Assembly (NCBI RefSeq): GCF_013167215.1 | Contig: NZ_JABJWY010000024.1 | Span: 62,001-126,000 of the forward strand | Direction of reading: 5' to 3' | DNA from: Sphingobacterium prati | GTDB lineage: Bacteria > Bacteroidota > Bacteroidia > Sphingobacteriales > Sphingobacteriaceae | DNA: 64,000 nucleotides | Part shown: one piece after another, positions 16,339-25,507 of the stretch | Position numbering within the stretch: position 1 is the first letter of the stretch | Layout: each line of letters begins with the position of its first letter | Translations under genes and position numbers: made by a program | Notes under the pieces: generated by a model | The model's input: only the letters and a program-made list of their open reading frames with translations | What the model was told of the DNA's origin: nothing | Database searches by the model: none

Positions 16339-16510
16339 AGAGCTAAATTATCGATTACATAACGAGTTTAAGCCAGCAAAATACATATAAATCACCAGAA
16401 TTTTATCGTGTAAGCGATAAATTACAGCGAAGACGCTCTTGCTAAACCGAATAACTTCTAACATTACGATCAGATTGTCAGGATATAGATCTAGCAAGGA
16501 ACAATTATAA

Positions 16511-16541
16511 TTGTATTTCAACACAAATTTATCTAAGTTTG
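16511..16541 (+). promoter_or_regulatory. Bacteroidota-type promoter of rnhA
   Basis: TTG at 16511-16513, 20 bases, then TAAGTTTG at 16534-16541, fitting the TTG-N19/20-TAnnTTTG consensus of the phylum's primary sigma factor. The rnhA ATG is only 7 bases downstream of the -7 box, implying a leaderless or nearly leaderless mRNA. Confidence 0.55.
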
Positions 16542-16547
16542 GAGGGT

Positions 16548-17042
16548 ATGATCGAATTATATACAGACGGGGCGTCAAGTGGAAATCCAGGTCCAGGGGG
16601 GTATGGAACCATCTTAAGGACTATTTATACAGGCGACAATGAGGCGTTTAAAGGTAAATTGATAGAAAAAGAATTTTCAGGAGGGTACAGAAAAACGACC
16701 AATAACCGTATGGAACTGATGGCCGTTATTGTAGGTCTCGAAGCTTTGAAAAACTTAAACCAACCGGTTACAGTATACTCTGATTCCAAATATATCATCG
16801 ATGCCATTGACAAAAAATGGGTGCATGGCTGGATCCAAAAGGGCTTTGCTGGTAAAAAAAATAAAGATCTGTGGTTGCGTTTGATGAATGTTTATAAACT
16901 ACATAAGGTCAAATTGGTTTGGGTAAAAGGCCATGCTGGGCATCCCTTAAACGAACGTTGCGACCGTTTGGCTGTGGCCGCATCCAAAGATAAAGCCAAT
17001 TGGAAAATCGACACGGTATTTGAAGTCGAAGAAAACAAATAA
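16548..17042 (+). CDS. rnhA: ribonuclease HI
   Basis: A 164-residue endonuclease that cuts the RNA strand of RNA-DNA hybrids, for primer and R-loop removal. All catalytic acids are visible: Asp in [15 protein letters not shown], Glu in NRMELMA, Asp in YSDSKYI, and the His/Asp loop in [15 protein letters not shown]. The basic protrusion ([20 protein letters not shown]) is present. Length is normal for bacterial RNase HI with a slightly extended tail. I chose ATG 16548 instead of the upstream TTG 16539. GGAGGG sits only one base upstream of the ATG, too close to be a normal ribosome-binding site. Confidence 0.95.
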   Translation: MIELYTDGASSGNPGPGGYGTILRTIYTGDNEAFKGKLIEKEFSGGYRKTTNNRMELMAVIVGLEALKNLNQPVTVYSDSKYIIDAIDKKWVHGWIQKGFAGKKNKDLWLRLMNVYKLHKVKLVWVKGHAGHPLNERCDRLAVAASKDKANWKIDTVFEVEENK

Positions 17043-17047
17043 TAGAA

Positions 17048-17076
17048 AGCTTCTCAAAAGTCAATTTTGAGAAGCT
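17048..17076 (+). terminator. terminator after rnhA
   Basis: Perfect 12-base stem AGCTTCTCAAAA / TTTTGAGAAGCT with a 5-base loop, 5 bases after the rnhA stop; followed by AAAAACTC, so on the plus strand the T-tract is weak. Position and strength still support termination. Confidence 0.7.
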
Positions 17077-17220
17077 AAAAACTCATCGTATTTAAGCTTT
17101 GCAAATGACAGTATGTCGTAGCGTAAAATTATACTATAAAGGAAATAAATTCACCTTAATAGACAAAGCTTATCAGTATAACAAACTACCTATTCCCTCA
17201 GACAGCGACAACTTAATACA

Positions 17221-17250
17221 AAATAAGCCCGATGACAATCGAGCTTATTT
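17221..17250 (-). terminator. terminator after trxB
   Basis: Stem AAATAAGC-C-CGAT / ATCG-A-GCTTATTT with one mismatch. On the minus strand it ends in TTATTTTG. It lies 68 bases beyond the trxB stop at 17318. Confidence 0.7.
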
Positions 17251-17317
17251 CTTAAAAATGCTTTAACAATTTTACCCCATTAGAAATACTTCCAAAAGAA
17301 CTTCCGATCAGGCTGTT

Positions 17318-18274
17318 CTATTCTCCGCTTTCTTTGGCAGCAAGATATCTTTCTGCTTCAAGCGCTGCCATACAACCGGTACCGGCCGCAGTAATTGCTT
17401 GACGGAATATATTGTCCTGTACATCTCCACAGGCAAATACCCCCGGTATATTGGTCGCCGTACTATCTGGCTTAGTAATCAAATACCCTGTTTCATCCAT
17501 ATCCAATACTCCTGTAAATAACTCCGTATTCGGTTTATGGCCGATCGCAACGAAGAAACCCGTTACTTCCAGATCTTTCTCGGATTGGTCTTTGTTATTG
17601 ATGACACGAATTCCAGTGACTACCTGACCATCGCCTAATACCTCTTTTGCTTCGGAGTTGTAATGTACTTCAATATTTGGCGTGTTCATTACGCGGTGCA
17701 CCATAGCTTTAGAAGCGCGGAATTCATCACGACGCACCAACATATGTACTTTGGAACATAATTTTGCAAGATAAGTTGCCTCCTCTGCGGCAGTGTCACC
17801 TGCACCTACGATTGCAACTTCTTGATTTTTAAAGAAAAAACCATCACACACAGCACAAGCTGATACCCCAAAACCGTTATATTTTTGTTCAGATTCCAAG
17901 CCCAACCACTTCGCTGTTGCTCCTGTAGCAATAATCACCGTGTCTGCTGTAACTTGTACTGTTCCGTCTATTTCTACGCGATGTACATCGCCTGTGAAGT
18001 CCACTTTTGTCACATACCCAAAGCGTACGGAAGTTCCAAAGCGTTCAGCTTGCTCCCGTAGATCTTCCATCATTACTGGTCCTGTAATCCCTTTTGGATA
18101 CCCCGGAAAATTGTCCACTTCTGTTGTTTGTGTCAACTGCCCCCCCGGTACAATACCTGTATAAACAACTGGCTTCATATCCGCACGAGCTGCATAAATT
18201 GCTGCAGTATATCCCGCTGGGCCTGAACCAATAATCAAACATTGTACATGCTCCACTTCTTGTTTGAATTCCAT
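17318..18274 (-). CDS. trxB: thioredoxin-disulfide reductase
   Basis: A 318-residue flavoprotein that reduces thioredoxin with NADPH. FAD-binding GSGPAGYTAAIYAARA at the start, redox-active CAVCDG in the middle, NADP-binding GAGDTAAEEATYLA and the second FAD motif GVFACGDVQDN are all intact. Length fits the low-molecular-weight bacterial type. It lies 27 bases downstream of the DnaQ-like exonuclease gene and is probably in the same operon; regulation is not evident from sequence. Confidence 0.97.
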   Translation of the reverse strand: MEFKQEVEHVQCLIIGSGPAGYTAAIYAARADMKPVVYTGIVPGGQLTQTTEVDNFPGYPKGITGPVMMEDLREQAERFGTSVRFGYVTKVDFTGDVHRVEIDGTVQVTADTVIIATGATAKWLGLESEQKYNGFGVSACAVCDGFFFKNQEVAIVGAGDTAAEEATYLAKLCSKVHMLVRRDEFRASKAMVHRVMNTPNIEVHYNSEAKEVLGDGQVVTGIRVINNKDQSEKDLEVTGFFVAIGHKPNTELFTGVLDMDETGYLITKPDSTATNIPGVFACGDVQDNIFRQAITAAGTGCMAALEAERYLAAKESGE

Positions 18275-18301
18275 AATCCTTTTTCTAAGCTATTAATAAA
18301 G

Positions 18302-19255
18302 TTATTTTTTAAATTTATCTTGCAATCCTTTCAGCATATCCAGCGAGATACTTTGAGGTGCCTCTTCTTTTTGCTGATTGAACTCCTTCTTAGCGGTTTT
18401 TTTATCCTCTACCGAATGGGTGGGTGCCGCTTTCGCTTTTTGCTCACTTTTTTCTTTCTTATATCTTATCCAGATATTTTCCAATACTTTTTTGGTATAT
18501 AGCGGAAAATCTCCATTCTGCATCCAGGCGTAATAACTCGGCTCTTGTTCAAATACCTCCATAATAGGTTTTCCCTTGTGTTTGCCGAAATTAATAGTTT
18601 CCAAACCATCTTCGTTATATACAATGCGGCCCGCAAAATCCACAGGCTTACTTAAGTTTGTAAATTCATGTAATGCAGCTACGTCGTTGACGACAGGATA
18701 AGATATAACACCATGGCGATCCTCAAATGCAGATCCCTCATATTTTGTCAATTGCGCTTTCAAAACTTCATAAGTAGCACGTACGTCCGCTTCAGCAGTA
18801 TGTGCATTCTCAAGATTCTCATCGCAATAAAATTTATACGCGGCCTTTAATGTGCGCTGCTCCATTTGATGGAAGATGTTCTGTACATCAACAAAGGCAC
18901 GCCCTTCCAAAGAAAAATCTACGCCTGCACGTAAAAACTCTTCCATAAGCATGGGCACGTCAAACTTATTTGAATTATATCCTGCCAAGTCCGACTCGCC
19001 AATAAAAGCAGCCAGTTCTACTGCAATTGCTTTAAATGTTGGCGCATCTTTAATGTCCTCGTCACGGATACCATGGAAAAACGTTGATTCCGCAGGAATC
19101 GGTCTTTCTGGATTAATTTTCTTCGTATATACTGTTTCTTCACCACTGGGCATCACTTTCAAAAATGATACTTCTACAATTCGATCGGTCGCAACATTAA
19201 CTCCTGTCGTCTCTAAATCGAAAAATACCAATGGTCTTTTTAATTTTAATTCCAT
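18302..19255 (-). CDS. DnaQ-like 3'-5' exonuclease
   Basis: A 317-residue DEDDh exonuclease. Motif Exo I FFDLETTG (Asp, Glu), Exo II around NSNKFDVPML (Asp) and Exo III HTAEADVRAT (His, Asp) are intact in residues 1-175. A second domain with INFGKHKGKP, MEVFEQEPSYYAWM resembles the C-terminal module of exodeoxyribonuclease X/DUF3820-type proteins. A lysine- and glutamate-rich tail ends the protein. It could proofread, trim DNA ends or act in RNA turnover. Shares a transcript with trxB. Confidence 0.9.
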   Translation of the reverse strand: MELKLKRPLVFFDLETTGVNVATDRIVEVSFLKVMPSGEETVYTKKINPERPIPAESTFFHGIRDEDIKDAPTFKAIAVELAAFIGESDLAGYNSNKFDVPMLMEEFLRAGVDFSLEGRAFVDVQNIFHQMEQRTLKAAYKFYCDENLENAHTAEADVRATYEVLKAQLTKYEGSAFEDRHGVISYPVVNDVAALHEFTNLSKPVDFAGRIVYNEDGLETINFGKHKGKPIMEVFEQEPSYYAWMQNGDFPLYTKKVLENIWIRYKKEKSEQKAKAAPTHSVEDKKTAKKEFNQQKEEAPQSISLDMLKGLQDKFKK

Positions 19256-19326
19256 GCTGGATCGTATGCTTTTTTAACAAAAACCAAAAATACAAAGTTG
19301 GATTTGATTTTTGTAGTTCACAAAAT

Positions 19327-20649
19327 TTAATTTACAACCGTTTGATGAATTGGTTCCAATTGATTGAACTTGCCCACAATAACCTTTACCATTTGGTCGA
19401 AATCGAGATATTTATTTGCTATATCACGAGCTTTTTCGGGCGTCATCGTTTTAATCTGCTCCATGTAATAAGAATAATACGTCAAGCCCATATCATTCAA
19501 CAACACACTTTTGAATTTATCAGCGTGAGAAAAAATACTCTCGAGTGATCCTAACATAGATCCTTCCATATACGTTTTCACCAGCTCTATTTCTTCATGC
19601 GTAGCTAATGCAGTCTTTAAGAGATTGATTTCCTTTTCTATCTCCACCAAAGTGGCATTAGTTACGTCCACCCCCACTTCTGTCGCAATCGTTAAAAAGC
19701 CAGTATGTTTCAAGGTAGCCACTGCAGAACCGATACTGTAGGTATACCCTTTTTCCTCTCGGATATTACGCATCAAACGCGAACCAAAAAATCCTCCTAG
19801 CAGCGTATTTACAAATTGTAGAGCAGGATAATCCGCATGTGTCCTCGAAATGGTCCGAGCCCCCAGACGAATGGCCGACTGCAATGCATTTTCTTTCTCT
19901 TCGTAAGCCAGACCAGCTGCATCTTGGAATAATACAGGATGATCTACATTAGCGCATGTCGTTTCACTCCTCCACTCAAGTCCAAAGATCTGCTCCAACT
20001 CGTTGATTAGATCGTCAGAGACATTCCCCGAAACGATCAAGGTACAATTATTCGGCACGATCTCTTTTTGATATAACGCAACTAATTGATCCCGATCGAT
20101 CGCATCATAATCCTCCAATTTCGGTGTACGTCCATAACGATTACTTTCTCCAAAGACTAAATTGTAGAACTTCCGCCGCGCTAGGTAGTCGTTTTTCTGA
20201 ACGGACACCTGAAACTTTTGTTTATTGTTGCGAAGATAGGTATCAAGCTCCTGTTGCGGAATTGATGCTTCTGTCAAGATATCTTTAACAAGAGGCAGAA
20301 GTACTTGACTATGTCTATTCAATGTATACAAAGAGAGTGAAGTAATATCAAAAGAGTATTCAGGTACGAGAAAAGCGCCATAAAAATCTACCTTGTCTGC
20401 AATCTCTGCACTTGACATCGTCATCGTCCCCTCTTTGAGCAAGGCGCTTAATGCACTATTTAGTAATGGATTTTCACTTTGCGCATCGAGGTATTTATTC
20501 TCAAAAATCCATTCAATACGAACAAGTTCCTGTTCAGGAGAGTGAAATATATATACCGGCAAGCCGTTTGCGAATCGCTTTTTAACAGGCTCTTTTAAAG
20601 TTATATTGCCAATTTCACGAAATTCAGGTGCCTTTGTTCTATCCAACAT
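19327..20649 (-). CDS. M16-family peptidase, non-catalytic partner subunit
   Basis: A 440-residue M16 zinc-protease-fold protein. It lacks the HxxEH zinc-binding motif that the upstream gene carries, but keeps the substrate-clasping C-terminal region (LGGFFGSRLMRNIREEKGYTYSIGS, here in pieces GSRLMRNIREEKG and YTYSIGS). Such proteins pair with an active subunit to form a heterodimer, as with bacterial relatives of mitochondrial processing peptidase. Its first 11 bases overlap the active subunit's last codons, so translation is coupled. No signal peptide: cytoplasmic. Confidence 0.92.
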   Translation of the reverse strand: MLDRTKAPEFREIGNITLKEPVKKRFANGLPVYIFHSPEQELVRIEWIFENKYLDAQSENPLLNSALSALLKEGTMTMSSAEIADKVDFYGAFLVPEYSFDITSLSLYTLNRHSQVLLPLVKDILTEASIPQQELDTYLRNNKQKFQVSVQKNDYLARRKFYNLVFGESNRYGRTPKLEDYDAIDRDQLVALYQKEIVPNNCTLIVSGNVSDDLINELEQIFGLEWRSETTCANVDHPVLFQDAAGLAYEEKENALQSAIRLGARTISRTHADYPALQFVNTLLGGFFGSRLMRNIREEKGYTYSIGSAVATLKHTGFLTIATEVGVDVTNATLVEIEKEINLLKTALATHEEIELVKTYMEGSMLGSLESIFSHADKFKSVLLNDMGLTYYSYYMEQIKTMTPEKARDIANKYLDFDQMVKVIVGKFNQLEPIHQTVVN

Positions 20650-21898
20650 GTCGTATCTCCTCCTCTTGTGCTTTATACATTAATATTGATGCGTTCTCAC
20701 GATTAAAAATAGCCTGTGCTTGCTGCCGCACTTGCTCAGCAGTTACGGCCAAATATTTCGAAACTTCGGTATTGATACCATCGGCGTCGCCAAGCAACTC
20801 ATGAAAGGCCAAATTCATTGCCTTATCCAAGATCGATAATTCTGCAAATACATTTGTTGACTCCATTTTATTTTTAACTTTTTCCAATTCGGCATTAGAC
20901 ACCAATTCTTTTTTTAGCAGATCAAGTTCAGCCCATACGGCATTTTCGGCTTCTTCCAAGGATATTCCCTCAGATGGTTTACCTTCAATTACAAACAAGT
21001 TATTGTCAATACTGCCCATTACATAGGCATTTAGTTCACTAAATAGTTGCTCTTCTTTCACCAGTCTGCGATAGAGCCTTGATGAAGATCCTCTAGAAAG
21101 AATATCCGACAACAGATCCATGGCAAAATAACCTTCTTCTAGTCGGGCAGGCCCATGGAAAGTCATATAAAGGGCGTCCAGTGGTACGGGGGCAAAAATC
21201 GTCTCCCTTCTCAATTCTTTTTGTATGGGCTCCTGTGGAAGCTGGCGGATGTATTTTTGACCGGGATCAATATCACCGAACCATTTTTGGACCAAAGATT
21301 TAACGTCTTCATAATGGACATCCCCTGCAATCACCATGATTGCACTCTGCGGATTATAGTGTAATTTAAAGAATGCTTTAACGTCCTCCATGGTGGCATC
21401 TTCGATATGTTTTAGCTCTTTGCCGATCGTCGCCCAACGATATGGATGCACCTTATACGCTAAAGGACGCAATTTGAGCCAGGCATCGCCATAAGGCTGA
21501 TTGAGATAACGCTGTTTAAATTCTTCACTTACTACATTCCGTTGCACTTCAAGACTCTGTGGAGAGAACGCTAAGCTCAACATTCGATCCGATTCTAACC
21601 AAAGTGCTGTTTCCAGATTCGAAGAGGGTAAAGTAATATAGTAATTGGTGATATCATTGCTCGTAAAGGCGTTATTCTCACCACCTACTTTTTGTAATTC
21701 TGTATCAAAACTAGGGATATTGACACTACCACCAAACATCAGGTGCTCAAATAAATGAGCAAAACCAGTCTGCTCCGGCGATTCGTCCCTTGCACCTACA
21801 TCGTACAATATATTTACACAGGCCATTGCCGTGTTATGATCCTCGTGTACCAAGACACGCAAGCCGTTTTCTAACGTAAATTTTTGGTATGAAACCAT
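20639..21898 (-). CDS. M16-family zinc peptidase, catalytic subunit
   Basis: A 419-residue insulinase-type metallopeptidase. The inverted zinc motif HxxEH is present as HLFEHLMFGGS (about residues 48-52), with the distal Glu ligand in the LETALWLESDRM segment. N-terminal sequence YQKFTLENGLRVLVHED is typical. No signal peptide is seen, so it should act in the cytoplasm on peptides or small proteins together with the partner subunit encoded immediately downstream (overlap 20639-20649). hemF lies 18 bases upstream in the same orientation. Confidence 0.93.
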   Translation of the reverse strand: MVSYQKFTLENGLRVLVHEDHNTAMACVNILYDVGARDESPEQTGFAHLFEHLMFGGSVNIPSFDTELQKVGGENNAFTSNDITNYYITLPSSNLETALWLESDRMLSLAFSPQSLEVQRNVVSEEFKQRYLNQPYGDAWLKLRPLAYKVHPYRWATIGKELKHIEDATMEDVKAFFKLHYNPQSAIMVIAGDVHYEDVKSLVQKWFGDIDPGQKYIRQLPQEPIQKELRRETIFAPVPLDALYMTFHGPARLEEGYFAMDLLSDILSRGSSSRLYRRLVKEEQLFSELNAYVMGSIDNNLFVIEGKPSEGISLEEAENAVWAELDLLKKELVSNAELEKVKNKMESTNVFAELSILDKAMNLAFHELLGDADGINTEVSKYLAVTAEQVRQQAQAIFNRENASILMYKAQEEEIRHVG

Positions 21899-21916
21899 CT
21901 AATTCTTTTTTCGATT

Positions 21917-22816
21917 TTATGAAATCCAGTTAACACCTTTTCGCAACAAGGATAAGGTCTTGGCTTCTTCGGAGCCTTCTTCAGGGTGATGATCGTATAC
22001 CCAATTGGCCTGAGACGGTAGACTCATCAATATGGACTCTATGCGGCCATTTGTTTCAAGGCCAAATTTAGTACCAGAATCCCAGACTAAATTAAACTCA
22101 ACGTAGCGTCCCCGGCGGATCAATTGCCAATTTTTCTGCGTTTCGTTATATGTTTTATTTCTATTTTTTTCAACCAGCGCAGTATAAGTCGGTGCAAAGC
22201 TACGACCTAAGTCACAGGAAAATGCCAAGATATCTTCCATAGCCATGCCTGTTTTCGCTGTGTTCAATTTATCGTAGAAAACCCCTCCTATTCCACGGGT
22301 TTCTTGTCTATGACGAATAAAGAAATAGTCATCAGCCCATTTTTTAAATTCATCATAAAAAGTCGGATTATGTTTATCACAGACCGTTTTCAATTGTTGA
22401 TGGAAAAATCGAGCATCATCTTCATTCACGTAATGTGGTGTCAGGTCAATCCCCCCTCCAAACCAACGCATCTGTTCATTCAATTCGAAATATCGGATGT
22501 TCATATGAATGATAGGTACCCATGGATTATTGGGATGAATGACAATCGAAACTCCTGTAGCAAAAAAATCGTCTTCATCGACGCCAAACGCTTTTTTTAT
22601 TGTCTCGGGTAGTTTGCCATGCACAGCAGAAAAGTTGACTCCACCTTTTTCCAATATATTGCCGTTCTGAATAATCCGTGTTCGACCACCACCACCACCT
22701 TCTCTTTCCCATAGTTCCTCATCAAATCGGGCCGAACCGTCCAGGCGTTCCAACGCCTGGCATATTTCATCTTGAATTTCTTTATAAGCTAAAGCTATCG
22801 CTTCTTTTGTAATCAT
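21917..22816 (-). CDS. hemF: oxygen-dependent coproporphyrinogen-III oxidase
   Basis: A 299-residue enzyme converting coproporphyrinogen III to protoporphyrinogen IX with O2, late in heme biosynthesis. Family blocks: GGGGGRTRI near residue 40, WVPIIHMNIRYFE, GGGIDLTPHYV, ARFFHQQLK, RGIGGVFYDKL, and RGRYVEFNLVWDSGTKFGLET. Length is exactly that of bacterial HemF. Its use implies aerobic or microaerobic heme synthesis. It is the third gene of the gpsA-hemF-M16 run on the minus strand. Confidence 0.97.
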   Translation of the reverse strand: MITKEAIALAYKEIQDEICQALERLDGSARFDEELWEREGGGGGRTRIIQNGNILEKGGVNFSAVHGKLPETIKKAFGVDEDDFFATGVSIVIHPNNPWVPIIHMNIRYFELNEQMRWFGGGIDLTPHYVNEDDARFFHQQLKTVCDKHNPTFYDEFKKWADDYFFIRHRQETRGIGGVFYDKLNTAKTGMAMEDILAFSCDLGRSFAPTYTALVEKNRNKTYNETQKNWQLIRRGRYVEFNLVWDSGTKFGLETNGRIESILMSLPSQANWVYDHHPEEGSEEAKTLSLLRKGVNWIS

Positions 22817-22832
22817 CTACTCTATCGCTAGT

Positions 22833-23837
22833 TTATGTTAATTTTTCGCTCAGGGCTTGAACAATTTTAGATGCAGGCTGATGTTGATATAAAATTTGAT
22901 ATACGGCATCACAAATAGGTAATTCGACAGCATATTTTTCGGCATATTCCTGAATACAAGCGGAAGCATAATAACCTTCGGCCACCATATTCATTTCAAG
23001 CTGAGCCGATTGCACACTATACCCTTTACCGATCATATTACCAAATGTCCTGTTGCGGCTGAATTGCGAATATGCTGTTACCAACAAGTCTCCCAGATAA
23101 GCCGAGGTATTGACATCGCGGGATGTATCACCATCTACTTTAGCAACAAACCGACGCATCTCGCGGATAGCATTGGAAACTAAAACTGCCTGAAAGTTAT
23201 CGCCATAGCCCAACCCATGGCAGATACCTCCAGCCAGGGCATAAATATTCTTTAATACAGCTCCAAATTCAATTCCTAAAATATCTTCCGATAAGATCGT
23301 TTTAATGACTCTGGAAGATAAATACGAAGCAACCAAAGCAGCGTTATCCGAATTTTTGCAACCAAATGTCAGGTAGGATAGCTTACCCAATGCGACTTCC
23401 TCGGCGTGACAGGGACCTCCAACCACACAGATCTGTTCGATGTCAATATCATAACGCTGTTCCAAAAATTCGCCGATAATAAGGTTATCCTTCGGAATAA
23501 TCCCTTTAATAGCAGATACCACTATTTTATCTTTAAAATCTTCCTTGGTGACACCCTCCAATGCATCTTTTAAATAGGCTGCTGGCGTATTTAAAATAAC
23601 AATATCTGAATTAACAACGACATTTTTTGCATTGGTATCGATGGTTGTAATATTCAAATCAACAGAAACTCCACTCAAATAGGTTGGATTATGTTTAAAT
23701 TGTTGAATATACTCCGCATCTTCCTCTTTTCTAATCCACCAAAAAATATGTTTGTCTTGGTCATTTTCGCATAGCATCTTGATCATGGCCGTCGCCCAGC
23801 TTCCGCTACCAATTATACCAATCTTTTTCCCCTGCAT
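22833..23837 (-). CDS. gpsA: NAD(P)H-dependent glycerol-3-phosphate dehydrogenase
   Basis: A 334-residue cytoplasmic enzyme reducing dihydroxyacetone phosphate to sn-glycerol-3-phosphate for phospholipid synthesis. Dinucleotide fold GIIGSGSWATAMIKML, substrate/catalytic region with AIKGI, GGPCHAEEVA, LKNIYALAGGICHGLGYGDN, SAYLGDLLVT and NRTFGNMIGKG. The start used is MQGKKIG at 23837; the open frame extends 60 codons upstream into the Rieske gene intergenic region but those codons are not family-like. 16 bases separate it from hemF. Confidence 0.95.
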   Translation of the reverse strand: MQGKKIGIIGSGSWATAMIKMLCENDQDKHIFWWIRKEEDAEYIQQFKHNPTYLSGVSVDLNITTIDTNAKNVVVNSDIVILNTPAAYLKDALEGVTKEDFKDKIVVSAIKGIIPKDNLIIGEFLEQRYDIDIEQICVVGGPCHAEEVALGKLSYLTFGCKNSDNAALVASYLSSRVIKTILSEDILGIEFGAVLKNIYALAGGICHGLGYGDNFQAVLVSNAIREMRRFVAKVDGDTSRDVNTSAYLGDLLVTAYSQFSRNRTFGNMIGKGYSVQSAQLEMNMVAEGYYASACIQEYAEKYAVELPICDAVYQILYQHQPASKIVQALSEKLT

Positions 23838-23913
23838 GTTTTTAATTTGTTTTCGAAAGCAAATATACTTATTTACTGCTGAGATATGCGATTGCATTAA
23901 GATATATGATACT

Positions 23914-24261
23914 TTAGTTACTTTTAGAACCGAGAAAACTTTGCCAAAATCCTTTCTCAATACCCACATAATAGGCCTTTTCTTCCTTTTTAATGGGATA
24001 AATATGGATAAAGTCATGTTGGGCCGGATTACCCCTGCCTGTTACAAGATCAAATTCATGGCGATGGAAGGGACAGATCACTTTACCCCGTTCACACCAA
24101 CCATTTTTGAGCGGAGCGCCCGCATGGGGACATTTCCTGGAGAATGCATGTAATTGATCTTCAAACCACGTGAGACAAATGGTCTTTCCGCCAAACTTAT
24201 GCTCTGTTACTCCCTTATCCTTTAGATATTGTGCATCATCAATTTTGTACCACTGAAGCAT
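23914..24261 (-). CDS. Rieske [2Fe-2S] domain protein
   Basis: A 115-residue stand-alone Rieske ferredoxin. The two cluster-binding motifs are CPHAGAPL and CPFHRHEF (C-x-H ... C-x2-H). NirD/ToluF-type small Rieske proteins deliver electrons to oxygenases or reductases; no oxygenase partner is here. No signal peptide, so it is cytoplasmic. It is divergent from ychF and 76 bases upstream of gpsA, with hemF and M16 genes further down, suggesting an operon containing a heme biosynthesis oxidase. Confidence 0.9.
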   Translation of the reverse strand: MLQWYKIDDAQYLKDKGVTEHKFGGKTICLTWFEDQLHAFSRKCPHAGAPLKNGWCERGKVICPFHRHEFDLVTGRGNPAQHDFIHIYPIKKEEKAYYVGIEKGFWQSFLGSKSN

Positions 24262-24295
24262 AGTACAAGATAGTTAAAATTTACAGTGAATTTTC

Positions 24296-24303
24296 TATCT
24301 TTG
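24296..24303 (+). promoter_or_regulatory. -7 element of the ychF promoter
   Basis: TATCTTTG matches the Bacteroidota TAnnTTTG -7 box. It is 26 bases upstream of the ychF ATG. I see no good TTG at the -33 distance, so this is only a half-match. Confidence 0.4.
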
Positions 24304-24329
24304 TGCAATTTCAAAAATTTGCACTATAT

Positions 24330-25430
24330 ATGGCTTTACAATGCGGTATCGTAGGTTTACCAAACGTTGGTAAATCAACATTATTTAACTGTCTGTCGAA
24401 TGCGAAAGCACAGGCAGCAAACTTTCCATTTTGTACAATTGAACCAAATGTTGGGGTAATTACCGTACCGGATGCCCGTCTAAATAAATTAGCTGAACTA
24501 GTCAATCCGCAACGTATCGTTCCGAATACCATTGAAATCGTAGATATTGCCGGATTGGTGAAAGGAGCATCAAAAGGAGAAGGATTGGGCAACCAGTTTC
24601 TAGGAAATATTCGTACTACAAATGCGATCATCCACGTCTTAAGATGTTTTGATGATGGTAATGTAATCCACGTGGATGGTTCGGTAGACCCAATCCGAGA
24701 TAAAGAGATCATTGATACAGAATTACAACTTAAGGATTTGGACACTGTTGTAAAACGTATTCAGAAAGTCGAAAAAATGGCAAAAACAGGTGGCGATAAA
24801 GATGCTAAAAGGACTTTCGATATCCTATCTGTCGTCAAAGAACATTTGGAAGCAGGCAAATCAGCACGGACAGCTCCTATCGAAGCTGAAGATTTTGAAT
24901 TTATTCAAGACCTAGCTTTATTAACAGCAAAACCAGTACTTTACGTATGTAATGTAGACGAAGGATCCGTTAACACCGGCAATGCTTATGTAGAACGCGT
25001 CAAGGAAGCAGTAAAAGATGAAAAAGCTGAAGTATTGATTATATCAGCCCAAATAGAATCTGAAATTGCGCAACTAGAGAGCTACGAAGAGCGCAAAATG
25101 TTTTTGGATGATCTAGGTTTGGAAGAATCTGGCGTCCATAAATTGATTAGGGCAGCATATTCTTTATTAAATTTAGCGACTTATTTTACAGCTGGTGTCC
25201 AAGAAGTACGTGCCTGGACGATCGAAAATGGCTTCACTGCACCGCAAGCTGCCGGTGTTATCCATACCGATTTTGAAAAAGGGTTTATCCGAGCTGAAGT
25301 GATCAAGTACGATGACTTTGTTACTCTAGGCTCAGAAAATGCGGTAAAGGAGGCAGGGAAATTATCCGTAGAAGGGAAAACTTATATTGTACAGGATGGA
25401 GACATTATGCATTTCCGTTTTAATGTATAA
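24330..25430 (+). CDS. ychF: redox-regulated ATPase YchF (Obg-like ATPase)
   Basis: A 366-residue P-loop ATPase of the Obg superfamily, ribosome-associated and involved in stress and translation control. G1 LPNVGKSTLFNCLSN, G3 DIAGLVKGASKGEGLG, the YchF-specific NVDE in place of NKxD (which favours ATP over GTP), a coiled insertion, and the C-terminal TGS/ubiquitin-like domain with TAGVQEVRAWTI, AAGVIHTDFEKGFIRAEV and VQDGDIMHFRFNV ending. I take ATG 24330 (MALQCGIVG), not the upstream ATG at 24303. Confidence 0.97.
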   Translation: MALQCGIVGLPNVGKSTLFNCLSNAKAQAANFPFCTIEPNVGVITVPDARLNKLAELVNPQRIVPNTIEIVDIAGLVKGASKGEGLGNQFLGNIRTTNAIIHVLRCFDDGNVIHVDGSVDPIRDKEIIDTELQLKDLDTVVKRIQKVEKMAKTGGDKDAKRTFDILSVVKEHLEAGKSARTAPIEAEDFEFIQDLALLTAKPVLYVCNVDEGSVNTGNAYVERVKEAVKDEKAEVLIISAQIESEIAQLESYEERKMFLDDLGLEESGVHKLIRAAYSLLNLATYFTAGVQEVRAWTIENGFTAPQAAGVIHTDFEKGFIRAEVIKYDDFVTLGSENAVKEAGKLSVEGKTYIVQDGDIMHFRFNV

Positions 25431-25447
25431 TAACTAATTATATTGTT

Positions 25448-25507
25448 AATATTCTAAACGCAGGATGCCGAAAAAATAATCTTTCGGCATCCTGCGTTTA
25501 GAATATT
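25448..25507. terminator. very long perfect inverted repeat, bidirectional terminator
   Basis: A 26-base perfect inverted repeat (25448-25473 and 25482-25507) with an 8-base loop. The GC-rich part is CGCAGGATGCCG / CGGCATCCTGCG and the outer part is AT-rich. It lies 18 bases past the ychF stop, and the convergent DUF2892 gene ends about 105 bases away. Functionally most likely a bidirectional terminator; see finding. Confidence 0.8.

Noticed and set aside
17105..17266. 53-codon frame after rnhA (MTVCRSVKLYYKG...)
   Set aside because: It overlaps the predicted trxB terminator hairpin and has no recognisable features; more likely chance.
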